Source: JAXLXE01 sp046328115
GTDB lineage: Bacteria; Chloroflexota; UBA6077; JACCZL01
Assembly: GCA_046328115.1 (NCBI GenBank)
Contig: JAXLXE010000001.1
Span: 992,001-1,056,000 of the forward strand
Reading direction: 5' to 3'
DNA length: 64,000 nucleotides
Shown: piece after piece, positions 1-7,085 of the stretch
How positions within the stretch are numbered: position 1 is the stretch's first letter
How the letters are laid out: each line of letters begins with the position of its first letter
Notes under the pieces: generated by a model
The model's database searches: none
What the model was told of the DNA's origin: nothing
Seen by the model: only the letters and a program-made list of their open reading frames with translations
Program-made: the position numbers and the translations under genes

Positions 1-2
1 AG

Positions 3-74
3 TCGTTCATGGAGGCCGCCTGGGCGGCCAGCGGCGCCGCCATCCACCTACCAAAGCCGCGCTCGCGCGCGTAA
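3..74 (+). CDS. possible 3' end of an upstream gene (partial)
   Basis: One frame is open from the window edge to TAA at 72-74 and gives a 23-residue C-terminal fragment reading SFMEAAWAASGAAIHLPKPR plus three residues. The tail ends 49 bases before the next start and its composition is protein-like, but it is too short to assign a family. A second frame is also open (to TAA near 101), so the choice of frame is uncertain. Confidence 0.3.
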   Translation, partial: SFMEAAWAASGAAIHLPKPRSRA

Positions 75-123
75 GACCGAAGCCGCGCACCCGCGCCTAA
101 TTCCGCACCCCGGAGGGCAAACC

Positions 124-678
124 ATGGGGAACACCGGACTCGTCGTCATTGACATGCTCAAGGACTTCGTGGAGGGCGTGCTGGCCAACCCGGCCTCCCG
201 CCCGACGATCGATCCGATCGAGGCGCTGGTGAAGAAGGCCCGCCAGCGCAAGGACTGGCGGGTGATCTACGCCAACGACGCGCACCTGCCAGGCGATCTG
301 GAGCTGGAGGTGTTTGGCGAGCACGCCATGGCCGGCTCCGCGGGCGCGGCCGTGGTGGAGCAGCTCAAGCCGATCGCGTCCGACTTCGTGGTGCCGAAGC
401 GATTCTACTCGTCGTTCACGCAGACCGACCTGGAGGCCACCTGCCGCGTGCACGACATCGACACGCTGGTGCTGGTGGGCCAGCACACGGACTGCTGCGT
501 GCGCCACACGTCGTACGACGCGTTCCAGCTTGGCATCAAGCTGATCGTGCCGTCTGACGCGACGGCAATTTTCTCGCCGGCGTCGGAGGAACCCGAGGCG
601 ATCCGCCAGCAGCGGGCGCTGGATTACCTGAAGACGTTTTACGCGGCGAAGATCGTCACGAGCCGCGACCTGTTCTGA
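124..678 (+). CDS. nicotinamidase-like cysteine hydrolase (isochorismatase fold)
   Basis: Predicted soluble amidohydrolase of 184 residues; nicotinamidases convert nicotinamide to nicotinic acid in NAD salvage. The isochorismatase-superfamily triad is visible: Asp10 in VVIDMLKDF, Lys92 in VVPKRF and the nucleophile Cys125 in GQHTDCCVRHT. Asp52, His54 and His67 (NDAHLP ... GEHAMAGSAG) match the nicotinamidase metal site, which favours that activity over plain isochorismatase. A GGAGGG ribosome site lies about 6 bases before ATG 124. The next gene downstream is separated by a repeat region, so it is probably transcribed alone. The exact substrate is inferred from motifs only. Confidence 0.75.
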   Translation: MGNTGLVVIDMLKDFVEGVLANPASRPTIDPIEALVKKARQRKDWRVIYANDAHLPGDLELEVFGEHAMAGSAGAAVVEQLKPIASDFVVPKRFYSSFTQTDLEATCRVHDIDTLVLVGQHTDCCVRHTSYDAFQLGIKLIVPSDATAIFSPASEEPEAIRQQRALDYLKTFYAAKIVTSRDLF

Positions 679-720
679 CCATCACCAGTCGCCCACGGAT
701 TTCGCCGCGATCGACCACGC

Positions 721-769
721 CGGAGACCGTCGAACCGGTCGGGCGCGAGGCGTGCCTCGCCCGTCTCCG
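721..769. other. two-tier hairpin after the hydrolase gene
   Basis: An outer stem of 7 bp (721-727 with 763-769, CGGAGAC/GTCTCCG) encloses a perfect inner stem of 7 bp (GCGAGGC at 745-751, GCCTCGC at 754-760, loop GT). There is no T tract. It may end transcription of the upstream gene or belong to the adjacent repeat region; function is not shown. Confidence 0.4.
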
Positions 770-777
770 CGGCGCGG

Positions 778-985
778 GCGGTCCGGTTCCAGCCCGGTTG
801 CCCGCGCTCAATACGTGTCGTGAATCCGACGTTCGCGTGACCACCGCGGGCGATGCACGCATCGCCCATACCATGATGAGCGCGGCACGAGCGGTCCGGT
901 TCTGGCCGCGTTGCCCGCGAACATCGCCCGGCGTACATCGGACGTTCGCGTGACCACCGCGGGCGATGCAAGGATCGCCCCTACC
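778..985. repeat. tandem 113-bp direct repeat with REP-like palindrome
   Basis: Two imperfect copies stand head to tail, 778-890 and 891 to about 985, with a constant 113-base offset. The best-conserved core is the block starting GACGTTCGCGTGACCACCGC (828 and 941) followed by GGGCGATGCA. In copy 1 the core ends in a near-perfect palindrome, GGGCGATGC-AC-GCATCGCCC (848-867). The region holds no convincing gene and fills the gap between the hydrolase and lipB; copy 2 runs up to the lipB start codon. Confidence 0.7.
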
Positions 986-1639
986 GTGCCGCGCGCGGAG
1001 AACGCGACGTTCGCGGTCCGCTTCCTGGGACGCGTTGAGTACCTGGAGGCGCTCGCCCTCCAGCGGAGCCTGGCTGCGCGGCGAGACGCGGAAGAGATCG
1101 GCGACACGGTGCTGCTGTTGGAGCACCCTCCAGTGATCACGCTGGGCAGACGGGGCTCGCGCGATGACGTGTACGCCTCTGACCAGGAACTGGCCCGGCT
1201 GGGCATTCCCGTCATCGAGACGAACCGCGGCGGCCTGGTGACCTACCACGGTCCGGGCCAACTGGTGGGCTACCCGATCGTGCGCCTGCGCAGCTTTGCC
1301 GGCGACGCGCCCCGCTACGTCACGCTGCTGGAGGAGAGCATCATCCGCACCCTGGCGCGGCTGGGCGTGGCCGCCTTCCGAAATCCGGAGCACCGCGGCG
1401 TCTTCACGGCGCGTGGCAAGATCGCCGCCATCGGCGTGGCCGTGAGCCGCGGCGTGACAATGCACGGCTTCGCGCTGAACGTGGATCCGGACCTGAGCCA
1501 CTTCGACCTGATCAACCCGTGCGGCATCGGCGAGCTGGGCGTTACGTCGATCCGCTGCGAGACGGGGGCGACGCTGGGGTTGCGGGAGGTGGGTGAGATG
1601 GTGGCGGCGGAGCTCCGGGCGTGCGTGGGGACGAACTGA
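986..1639 (+). CDS. lipB: lipoyl(octanoyl) transferase LipB
   Basis: Transfers octanoate from acyl carrier protein to lipoyl domains, the first step of lipoic acid synthesis in the cytoplasm. The 217-residue product has the family motif RGGLVTYHGPGQ (81-92), the GKIAAIGV ... HGFALNV segment with Lys145, and the catalytic Cys179 in NPCGIGELGVTS. The start is taken as GTG 986 (weak AAGGAT site about 10 bases upstream), because homology begins right after it. An in-frame ATG at 911 would add 25 residues encoded by the repeat and is unlikely. No lipA lies in this window. The gap of 126 bases to mrp allows a separate promoter. Confidence 0.9.
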   Translation: MPRAENATFAVRFLGRVEYLEALALQRSLAARRDAEEIGDTVLLLEHPPVITLGRRGSRDDVYASDQELARLGIPVIETNRGGLVTYHGPGQLVGYPIVRLRSFAGDAPRYVTLLEESIIRTLARLGVAAFRNPEHRGVFTARGKIAAIGVAVSRGVTMHGFALNVDPDLSHFDLINPCGIGELGVTSIRCETGATLGLREVGEMVAAELRACVGTN

Positions 1640-1765
1640 CCTGACCACGAGGCGCACCGGTCAACCACCCACATTCGGCACCCACCCGTCCCGAAAGTGG
1701 ACAATACAGCCAGTACACTGCCGGTTTCTCTCAGCAACTAACGCCCCTGCGAGGTAAACGCCCTC

Positions 1766-2878
1766 ATGTCCGTGGACACCCGCCAGGAGGAAGTCCTCAA
1801 CAGCCTCCGCGTCGTGCGAGACCCTGACCTGCACCGCGACATCGTCTCGCTGGGGTTCGTCCAGAACCTCAAGATCGAGGCCGGTCGCGTGGGCTTCGAC
1901 ATCGTGCTCACCACGCCGGCCTGCCCGGTGAAAGATCGGCTGCAGGAGGAGGCGGAGCGCGCCGTGCGCTCGCTCCCCTGGGTGACAGAGGTCTCCGTGG
2001 CCATGGAGGCCCAGACGCGAGTGGGCCGGGCCGCGGGGGAGAACGAGCAACTCATCCCGAAGGTGAAGAACGTCATCGCGATCGCCAGCGGCAAGGGCGG
2101 CGTGGGCAAGTCCACGACCAGTGCCAACGTGGCGCTGGCACTGGCCGAGACGGGCGCGCGGGTGGGCCTGATGGACGCCGACATGTATGGCCCCAACATC
2201 CCACTCATGATGGGGTTGAAGCAGCGGCCGGAGCTCCAGAATGAGAACGGCAAGATCATCCCCTGCCGGGGCTACGGCATCCGCCTGATGTCCATTGGCT
2301 TCTTCCTGGACCCGGACAACCCGGTGATCTGGCGCGGCCCGATGGTCCACGGGGCGATCCAGCAGTTCCTGCGCGACGTGGACTGGGGTGAGCTTGACTA
2401 CCTGGTGATAGACCTGCCGCCGGGCACGGGCGACGTGCCGCTGAGCCTTTCCCAGCTCATCCCGCTCTCCGGCGCGGTGATCGTGACCACTCCGCAGGAC
2501 GTGGCGCTCCAGGACGTGGCGAAGGGGATGGCGATGTTCCAGAAGCTGGAGGTGCCCATCATCGGGGTGGTGGAGAACATGAGCTACTTCATCTGCCCCG
2601 GCTGCCAGCAGAAGCACGAGATCTTCGGCAGCGGTGGCGGCCAGAAGATCGCGGACCAGTTTGGCGTGCCGCTGCTGGGACGGATCCCGCTGGAGCCGCG
2701 GGTGCGGGAGGGGGGCGACGAGGGTCGGCCGATCGTGGTGACCGCGCCGGACTCGCCCGTGGCGGTGGCGATCCGTGACGTGGCTGGCGAGATCGCGCGT
2801 CGGGTGAGTATCCTCGCCTTCGGCGATGACGGCGATGGACTGGGCAGCGCTCCCAGCCTGACCGTGGTCAAGAAGTAG
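1766..2878 (+). CDS. mrp: Mrp/ApbC/NBP35-family iron-sulfur cluster carrier
   Basis: P-loop ATPase of 370 residues that binds and delivers 4Fe-4S clusters to apo-proteins in the cytoplasm. An N-terminal MIP18/DUF59-like domain (about 5-80) precedes the deviant Walker A GKGGVGKST (109-117). MDADMYGPNIP (Walker A') and DLPPGTGD (Walker B) follow. A CPGC motif near 277-280 supplies the cluster-bridging cysteines. Length and domain order are normal for the family. The upstream gap contains a TACACT box, a possible -10, but no convincing -35. Confidence 0.92.
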   Translation: MSVDTRQEEVLNSLRVVRDPDLHRDIVSLGFVQNLKIEAGRVGFDIVLTTPACPVKDRLQEEAERAVRSLPWVTEVSVAMEAQTRVGRAAGENEQLIPKVKNVIAIASGKGGVGKSTTSANVALALAETGARVGLMDADMYGPNIPLMMGLKQRPELQNENGKIIPCRGYGIRLMSIGFFLDPDNPVIWRGPMVHGAIQQFLRDVDWGELDYLVIDLPPGTGDVPLSLSQLIPLSGAVIVTTPQDVALQDVAKGMAMFQKLEVPIIGVVENMSYFICPGCQQKHEIFGSGGGQKIADQFGVPLLGRIPLEPRVREGGDEGRPIVVTAPDSPVAVAIRDVAGEIARRVSILAFGDDGDGLGSAPSLTVVKK

Positions 2879-2943
2879 GGTCGCCGGCGTTAGCCGAGCG
2901 CCCGACCATAGAAAGAATCTAGCGAGAGACAGCGGAGGCGACC

Positions 2944-3120
2944 GTGTTCGAGACCGGCGCGGCGATACTGGCCTGGGGCCAGCAGGTTTTGCAGCAGCAG
3001 AGCGGGCAGGAAGGGCCAACGGTCTGCTTCGCGGCGATCCCGCTGGTGGTTCCCGCCGCGGTCATCTTCGCCCGGGCCACGGCGCGTCGGCTCCGTCGGC
3101 TGGCGGCCGGCGCGGCATAG
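2944..3120 (+). CDS. small predicted membrane protein, 58 aa
   Basis: A 58-residue GTG-started frame preceded by a good GGAGG site (2934-2938, spacing 5). It has a soluble N-terminus (VFETGAAILAWGQQVLQQQ), one hydrophobic stretch (AAIPLVVPAAVIFA, about 32-45) and an Arg-rich C-terminus, which suggests a single-pass protein with a positive-inside cytoplasmic tail. It sits between mrp and rnpB with no overlap. No family is recognised. The ribosome site and protein-like layout support it; short length limits certainty. Confidence 0.5.
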   Translation: MFETGAAILAWGQQVLQQQSGQEGPTVCFAAIPLVVPAAVIFARATARRLRRLAAGAA

Positions 3121-3138
3121 ACGCCGCGGGCGCCGCGT

Positions 3139-3144
3139 TATAGT
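3139..3144 (+). promoter_or_regulatory. -10 box of rnpB
   Basis: TATAGT ends 6 bases before position 3151, where the long closing helix of RNase P RNA begins, so the box fits a start at the RNA 5' end. No clear -35 hexamer is seen. Confidence 0.55.
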
Positions 3145-3150
3145 AAGCAC

Positions 3151-3467
3151 GGCGTCTGTTGGGGGCAGGGTGGTCGCCGGTCCCCTGGGACCGGAGGAAA
3201 GTCCAGACAGCAGAGAGCAGGGTGCCCGGCGCAAGCCGGGGCCGGGTGACCGGTAGTCAGAGCAACAGAGACCAATGCCCGCCCGCGTCAGCGGTGTCGG
3301 GAGTGAAAAGGGCAATCCTCCCCGCTGCAACCCCAAGCACGGCCGATGACGCTGCTCGCCGAGGCCGGGGTAGGGGGCACCTCGAACCATCGAGGGCCCG
3401 GCCACAAGCCGGGCAGATAGATGGCCACCTGAAACAGAATCTGGCTTACTCGCCCCCCGCAGACGCC
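3151..3467 (+). ncRNA. rnpB: RNase P RNA (bacterial type A-like)
   Basis: Catalytic RNA that removes tRNA 5' leaders. The universally conserved segment reads CCGGAGGAAAGTCCAGACAG near 3190-3210, the internal AGGGTGCC and GACCGGTAGTCAGAGCAACAGA portions follow, and the 3' signature is ACAGAATCTGGCTTACTCG near 3434-3452. GGCGTCTG (3151-3158) plus the following G run pairs with the C run and CAGACGCC (3460-3467), giving a long P1 helix that sets both ends. Ends may be off by a few bases. The transcript lies between the small 58-aa gene and a secreted-protein gene on the same strand. Confidence 0.93.
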
Positions 3468-3494
3468 ACTTCGCACCGGGGACGCTCATTGGTG

Positions 3495-3530
3495 GTTCAG
3501 GGCACCCCCAATCAGTGGGTGCCCCGGAAC
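3495..3530 (+). terminator. hairpin downstream of rnpB
   Basis: GGGCACCC (3500-3507) pairs perfectly with GGGTGCCC (3517-3524), and the outer GTTC/GAAC extends the stem. No U run follows, so it is a possible intrinsic terminator or 3' processing structure for RNase P RNA. Confidence 0.4.
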
Positions 3531-3568
3531 GACGGCTGCGAAGCCTCGCTCGACTCAACACGAGCGCC

Positions 3569-4969
3569 ATGACCAACCGGTCGCATGCGGAGCCTGAGAA
3601 GGATCGCTCTCGTCACTCGGCGGCACCCGACGAACGCGACCGCGAGCGGCCCCAGCCCAACTCCAGTCGTACCTGGCTGACGGGTCGCGGCTGGCGAGCG
3701 GGGGAGGGCGTCCGGGTGCTCCTCGTCTTGCTGCTGCTTGCAGGTAGCGGACGCGTTGGCTTCGCGCAGTCCGCCACGGGCGACTGGTTTGCCATCCCCA
3801 ACGGCCGCTTCTTTGTCACGGCGGCGCAGCCAGCGGAGGCTGGCTACATGCTGGCCAACGCGGCCGGCGTGCCAATGCTGGACGAGTGGCAGCGCCTTGG
3901 CGGCCTTGACCCGGTGGGGGTTCCCACGAGCCAGCGGTTCATTGCCGGCGGCCTGGTGGCGCAGCGCTTCGAGAAGCAGGGCCTGGTGTGGCTGCCCCAG
4001 GAGGGGCGGGCGGAGCCGCGGCCGTTGACCGACCTGGGCGCGGTGCCGCCGTTTGCCGCCGCGCCGATGCCGTCACCCCGCTCCAGCGGCGCCGCCGATC
4101 GCGTCCCGTGGTCTGGCTGGTGGTGGCCGGCAAATGACCGCGCCGGGGGGCCGCGGCTGTTTGACCCGGACGGGCCGCTGGCGCACTACGATCGGCTGGT
4201 GGAGGCAATGGGCAGGCCGGATCCCGGGACGACGGAGTGGGAGAGGGCTGAGCTGTACTTCGAGGACTTCCAGTGGGCGGGCCACTGCAACGGCTGGGCG
4301 GCGGCGGCGATCCTGGAGCCGGAGCCCACGGTACCGCGCGAGATCAGCGGGATCCGCTTTGGCGTGGCGGAGCAGAAGGGCCTGCTGACGTCCTACCACT
4401 TCGCGGACGCGGCCCTCTGGACCGCGGGCGGGACTGACGAGCCGCTGACACCCGGCGAGCTGCATCAGACGCTCCTCTCCTGGATCGGGCAGCAGCATCG
4501 CGCGCTCATCGTGACGTTTCAGCTCGAGGGTGACGAGGTGTGGAGCTACCCGGCTTACCGCTACGAGACCGTGTTTGGCCCGCACGAATCGGAGCCGGGG
4601 GTCTGGCGGGTGCGAACGACGCTCTGGCTGGTGGACAACGACGTGCCGACGACGTTCACCGGCGCGAAGCCGTGGCCGAGCGCGGAGGGGAAGACGTTTG
4701 AGTACACGGTCAGCGGCGATCCGCGGCGGCCCAGCGGCGGCGAGTGGGGCCCACGCTCCAAGGAGCGGTTCGGCACGCCGACGATGCTCTGGTATCCGGA
4801 TCCGGCGCGGCGAAACGTGGATCGGCAGCTCAGCAGCCCGGCGCTGGACTATGGGTTGATCTCCCGGATCACCCGGGGCGAGACCGGCGCGCCGGCATTC
4901 CTGCCCGGCGTGAGCTCCCCGGTACCGGTGGCCAGCCCGACGCCACGGTCGGACCGGAGGCGTCGCTAG
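3569..4969 (+). CDS. secreted TGase-elicitor-like protein
   Basis: A 466-residue protein starting at ATG 3569 (upstream in-frame starts run into the rnpB hairpin). A long charged N-terminus (1-49) precedes a hydrophobic export segment (VLLVLLLLAGSGRVGFA, about 50-66), so it is likely secreted or membrane-anchored. The central part carries WAGHCNGWAAAAI around Cys240, followed by blocks rich in Trp and Tyr (YRYETVFGP, TTLWLVDND). This pattern resembles the transglutaminase-elicitor family, where Cys and His are catalytic. The assignment is by eye and tentative. The C-terminus is Pro/Ser-rich. The neighbouring DUF92 gene is convergent, 7 bases away. Confidence 0.55.
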   Translation: MTNRSHAEPEKDRSRHSAAPDERDRERPQPNSSRTWLTGRGWRAGEGVRVLLVLLLLAGSGRVGFAQSATGDWFAIPNGRFFVTAAQPAEAGYMLANAAGVPMLDEWQRLGGLDPVGVPTSQRFIAGGLVAQRFEKQGLVWLPQEGRAEPRPLTDLGAVPPFAAAPMPSPRSSGAADRVPWSGWWWPANDRAGGPRLFDPDGPLAHYDRLVEAMGRPDPGTTEWERAELYFEDFQWAGHCNGWAAAAILEPEPTVPREISGIRFGVAEQKGLLTSYHFADAALWTAGGTDEPLTPGELHQTLLSWIGQQHRALIVTFQLEGDEVWSYPAYRYETVFGPHESEPGVWRVRTTLWLVDNDVPTTFTGAKPWPSAEGKTFEYTVSGDPRRPSGGEWGPRSKERFGTPTMLWYPDPARRNVDRQLSSPALDYGLISRITRGETGAPAFLPGVSSPVPVASPTPRSDRRRR

Positions 4970-4976
4970 GCCGATT

Positions 4977-5699
4977 TCAGCGGCGGCAACGGCTTACGAG
5001 CAGGCCGACCAGCCCACCCGTTGCCGTCGCGGCCAGGTTGACGAGATCGTTGTCTACCCACGGCAGGCCGCGCTCCAGCCTGGCGATACGGCCGCAGGCA
5101 TGGCTGGAGGACTCGGTTCGCGCGTCGCAGGCGTCGCAGCGATAGACGGCCTGGAGGGTGGCGCCCAGGAGGGAGTCCACGGCGCAGCCGATGAGGCCGG
5201 CAGGCAGCGCGATTGCCAGCGCGGCACGCACGCCGCGTCTGGCGGCCAGTCCGGCCGCGAGCCCCACCGCCGCCGCGCCGGCGGCGCTGGCGGCCCAACC
5301 CAGCGGCGTGACGCCGCCCGACTCGCCCGGGGCGAGGGCCCGGCCGCTCACGATGGAGCGCGGCGGGGTGGACGAACGGACGCCGATCTCGGTGGCCCAG
5401 GTGTCCGCGGCCGCGGCGGCGATGGCTCCGAGCGCGGCACCGCGCAACGGCTGGCCGCCCAGGCAGGCCAGCGCGGCCACGCCACCATTGGCGGCTACCT
5501 GGATCGCGTCGCGGCGGCTGCCCTTGGTGGCGGCCTGCTCGCCGGCTTGAGGCCTCCGCCTGGACAGCACGCTGGACGTGGCGAAGAAGCAGACCATGGC
5601 GCTGGCCATGGGGAGTCCGCCGCCATGGAACGTGGCGGTGCCCACGGTGGTGGCTGCCAGCGCACCATCCCAGGTGAGCGCCTTCCGCCACCAGCCCAA
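4977..5699 (-). CDS. DUF92 family integral membrane protein
   Basis: About 240 residues with five or six hydrophobic segments and the DUF92 signatures GWWRKALTWDGALAA near the N-terminus, SRRRDAIQVAANGG and DTWATEIG in the middle, and the C-terminal DNDLVNLAATATGG. DUF92 includes the plant phytyl-phosphate kinase VTE6, so a polyprenyl-phosphate kinase-like role is possible but unproven. The start is unclear. TTG 5699 lies inside the conserved region; the frame stays open upstream (reading LAELGGALAAAGGIAGLGWW) into the DUF402 stop without an obvious ATG or GTG, so a non-standard start there is likely. A cysteine pair (CDACDAR) near 195 may bind metal. Confidence 0.75.
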   Translation of the reverse strand: MGWWRKALTWDGALAATTVGTATFHGGGLPMASAMVCFFATSSVLSRRRPQAGEQAATKGSRRDAIQVAANGGVAALACLGGQPLRGAALGAIAAAAADTWATEIGVRSSTPPRSIVSGRALAPGESGGVTPLGWAASAAGAAAVGLAAGLAARRGVRAALAIALPAGLIGCAVDSLLGATLQAVYRCDACDARTESSSHACGRIARLERGLPWVDNDLVNLAATATGGLVGLLVSRCRR

Positions 5700-5743
5700 C
5701 CCCGCAATGCCCCCGGCCGCGGCCAGGGCGCCGCCGAGCTCGG

Positions 5744-6247
5744 CTAGCCGTCGAACGGTCGGCCCGGGAGAGTTGAAGTCTGGGCTAGCTGGATCAACTC
5801 GTCAAGCGCGGCTCGCGCGAGCGCCACATCCTCGTCAGAGTACTGGTCCTGGGCAAGCTCCTCAAACTCGTCCTCGTCCAGGACCAGGTAGCTCCCGTCG
5901 GGGTAGACGAACAGGTCCAGCGCCAGGTCGACGAACGTCAGCTCGCCGGCCTCCACGACGGGGGGCTTGGAGACGTTGCAGTACCAACCCTTGAGGCTGC
6001 CCTCGCGCGAGTAGATCTGGAAGACGTTGTACCAGCGGTCGAAGAAGTAGTACTCGTAGAAGACGTCGCCGCGCTCGAACTGGACGTAGCCCAGGTCACG
6101 GCCATCGCGGTCGAATACAGCGTAGAAGAGGAGCTCGCGCTCGTCGCGCGAAAGCTGGCGGCCCACCCAACGGTAGCTCTTGCTGCCGTCATAGCCAAGC
6201 TTCTGCACCACTAGCTGGCTGCCGCGGATGCGGAACCCCTGGGTCAC
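5744..6247 (-). CDS. DUF402 domain protein (nucleoside-diphosphatase-like)
   Basis: A 167-residue soluble protein. The DUF402 core is clear: YEYYFFDRWYNVFQIY, KGWYCNVSKPP, TFVDLALDLFVYPDG and the acidic VLDEDEFEEL. In characterised members (for example Ntdp and FomD) these Asp/Glu and Lys/Tyr residues bind Mg2+ and hydrolyse nucleoside di/triphosphates or CMP-linked substrates. The start ATG overlaps the larB stop as ATGA (6244-6247), so the two are translationally coupled, followed by DUF92. The true substrate cannot be told from sequence. Confidence 0.8.
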   Translation of the reverse strand: MTQGFRIRGSQLVVQKLGYDGSKSYRWVGRQLSRDERELLFYAVFDRDGRDLGYVQFERGDVFYEYYFFDRWYNVFQIYSREGSLKGWYCNVSKPPVVEAGELTFVDLALDLFVYPDGSYLVLDEDEFEELAQDQYSDEDVALARAALDELIQLAQTSTLPGRPFDG

Positions 6248-7017
6248 GCGCGGGCCTCGCTGGCGGCGCTGGCAGCGCGAGCGGCGGCCGCTCGATTGGC
6301 GATCAGGGCGGCGGCCGCGCCGGCGCCCACACCGTTGTCGATGTTCACGACGGACATGCCCGGCGAGCAGGTCTGGAGCATGGACAGCAGGGCGGCCACG
6401 CCGCGTCCGCCCAGGCCGTAGCCGACCGACACCGGCAGCCCGATGACGGGCACGTCTACCAGGCCACAGACGACCGAAGGCAGCGCGCCGTCCATCCCCG
6501 CCGCGACGATGATGGCGTCCGCGCTGGCCTGGCGCATGCCGCGAAGTGGCTCCGAGAGCCGGTGGATGCCGGCGACGCCGCAGTCAAACGCGGTCAGCAC
6601 GCTGCAGCCCGTCTCAACGGCCACCATGCGCGCCTCCTCGGCGATAGGCACGTCAGACGTGCCCGCGGTGATGACCCCGACGACGCCCCCGGTGGCCACG
6701 GATCGGACCCCTGGGCGGCGGATCACGAGCGCCCGCGCTTCGGGATACGCGTCCACCTCCGTCTCCGGGAAATGATCGGGAAGGCGGGCGTACAGATCAT
6801 CTGGCAGGCGGCTGAAGATGGCCCGCCCGCGCGCCTCCAGGAACAGCCGTCCGGCCTCCAGGACGCGCTCCGGGCTCTTGGAGTCTGCCAGGATCACCTC
6901 TGGGATGCCCTTGCGACTGGCGCGGCCCAGATCAGGCCGGATGTGGGGATTGCCTCCTGGTGGGGAGGGGTCCAGGCTGCCCAGGTCTGACAGCAGATGG
7001 TCTAGTGGATCAAGCAC
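6244..7017 (-). CDS. larB: LarB, nickel-pincer cofactor synthesis carboxylase/hydrolase
   Basis: 257 residues. LarB carboxylates nicotinic acid adenine dinucleotide and hydrolyses it, the first step to the nickel-pincer cofactor used by LarA-type racemases. Seen here: the N-terminal helical part, the D-x-R/K-G-I-P-E block (ASRKGIPEVILADSKSPE), GVITAGTSDVPIAEEA, FDCGVAGIHRL, AAGMDGALPSVV and the C-terminal glycine-rich GYGLGGRGVAALLSMLQTC ... NIDNGVGAGAAAALI, all typical of the PurE-like fold. The start is GTG 7017. A TATAAT box lies only 7 bases upstream, so the transcript may be leaderless. No larC, larE or larA is in the window. Confidence 0.9.
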   Translation of the reverse strand: MLDPLDHLLSDLGSLDPSPPGGNPHIRPDLGRASRKGIPEVILADSKSPERVLEAGRLFLEARGRAIFSRLPDDLYARLPDHFPETEVDAYPEARALVIRRPGVRSVATGGVVGVITAGTSDVPIAEEARMVAVETGCSVLTAFDCGVAGIHRLSEPLRGMRQASADAIIVAAGMDGALPSVVCGLVDVPVIGLPVSVGYGLGGRGVAALLSMLQTCSPGMSVVNIDNGVGAGAAAALIANRAAAARAASAASEARA

Positions 7018-7024
7018 AGATCGG

Positions 7025-7030
7025 ATTATA
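7025..7030 (-). promoter_or_regulatory. -10 box of the larB operon
   Basis: TATAAT on the minus strand ends 8 bases before the larB GTG, implying transcription starts at or next to the start codon. Confidence 0.5.
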
Positions 7031-7039
7031 GGCCCGTGC

Positions 7040-7045
7040 TACAAT
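7040..7045 (+). promoter_or_regulatory. -10 box of the aminotransferase gene
   Basis: TACAAT on the plus strand, 40 bases before ATG 7086 and back to back with the larB box, so the two divergent promoters overlap. Confidence 0.5.
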
Positions 7046-7085
7046 CGCCAGAATCCGCGAGACCGCCCGGTTGGAGACCCATGCC

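Noticed and set aside
656..3019. Long minus-strand frames opposite lipB and mrp (333 and 452 aa)
   Set aside because: These are shadows of high-GC coding sequence: Arg/Ala/His-rich with no motifs, while the plus-strand frames match LipB and Mrp.
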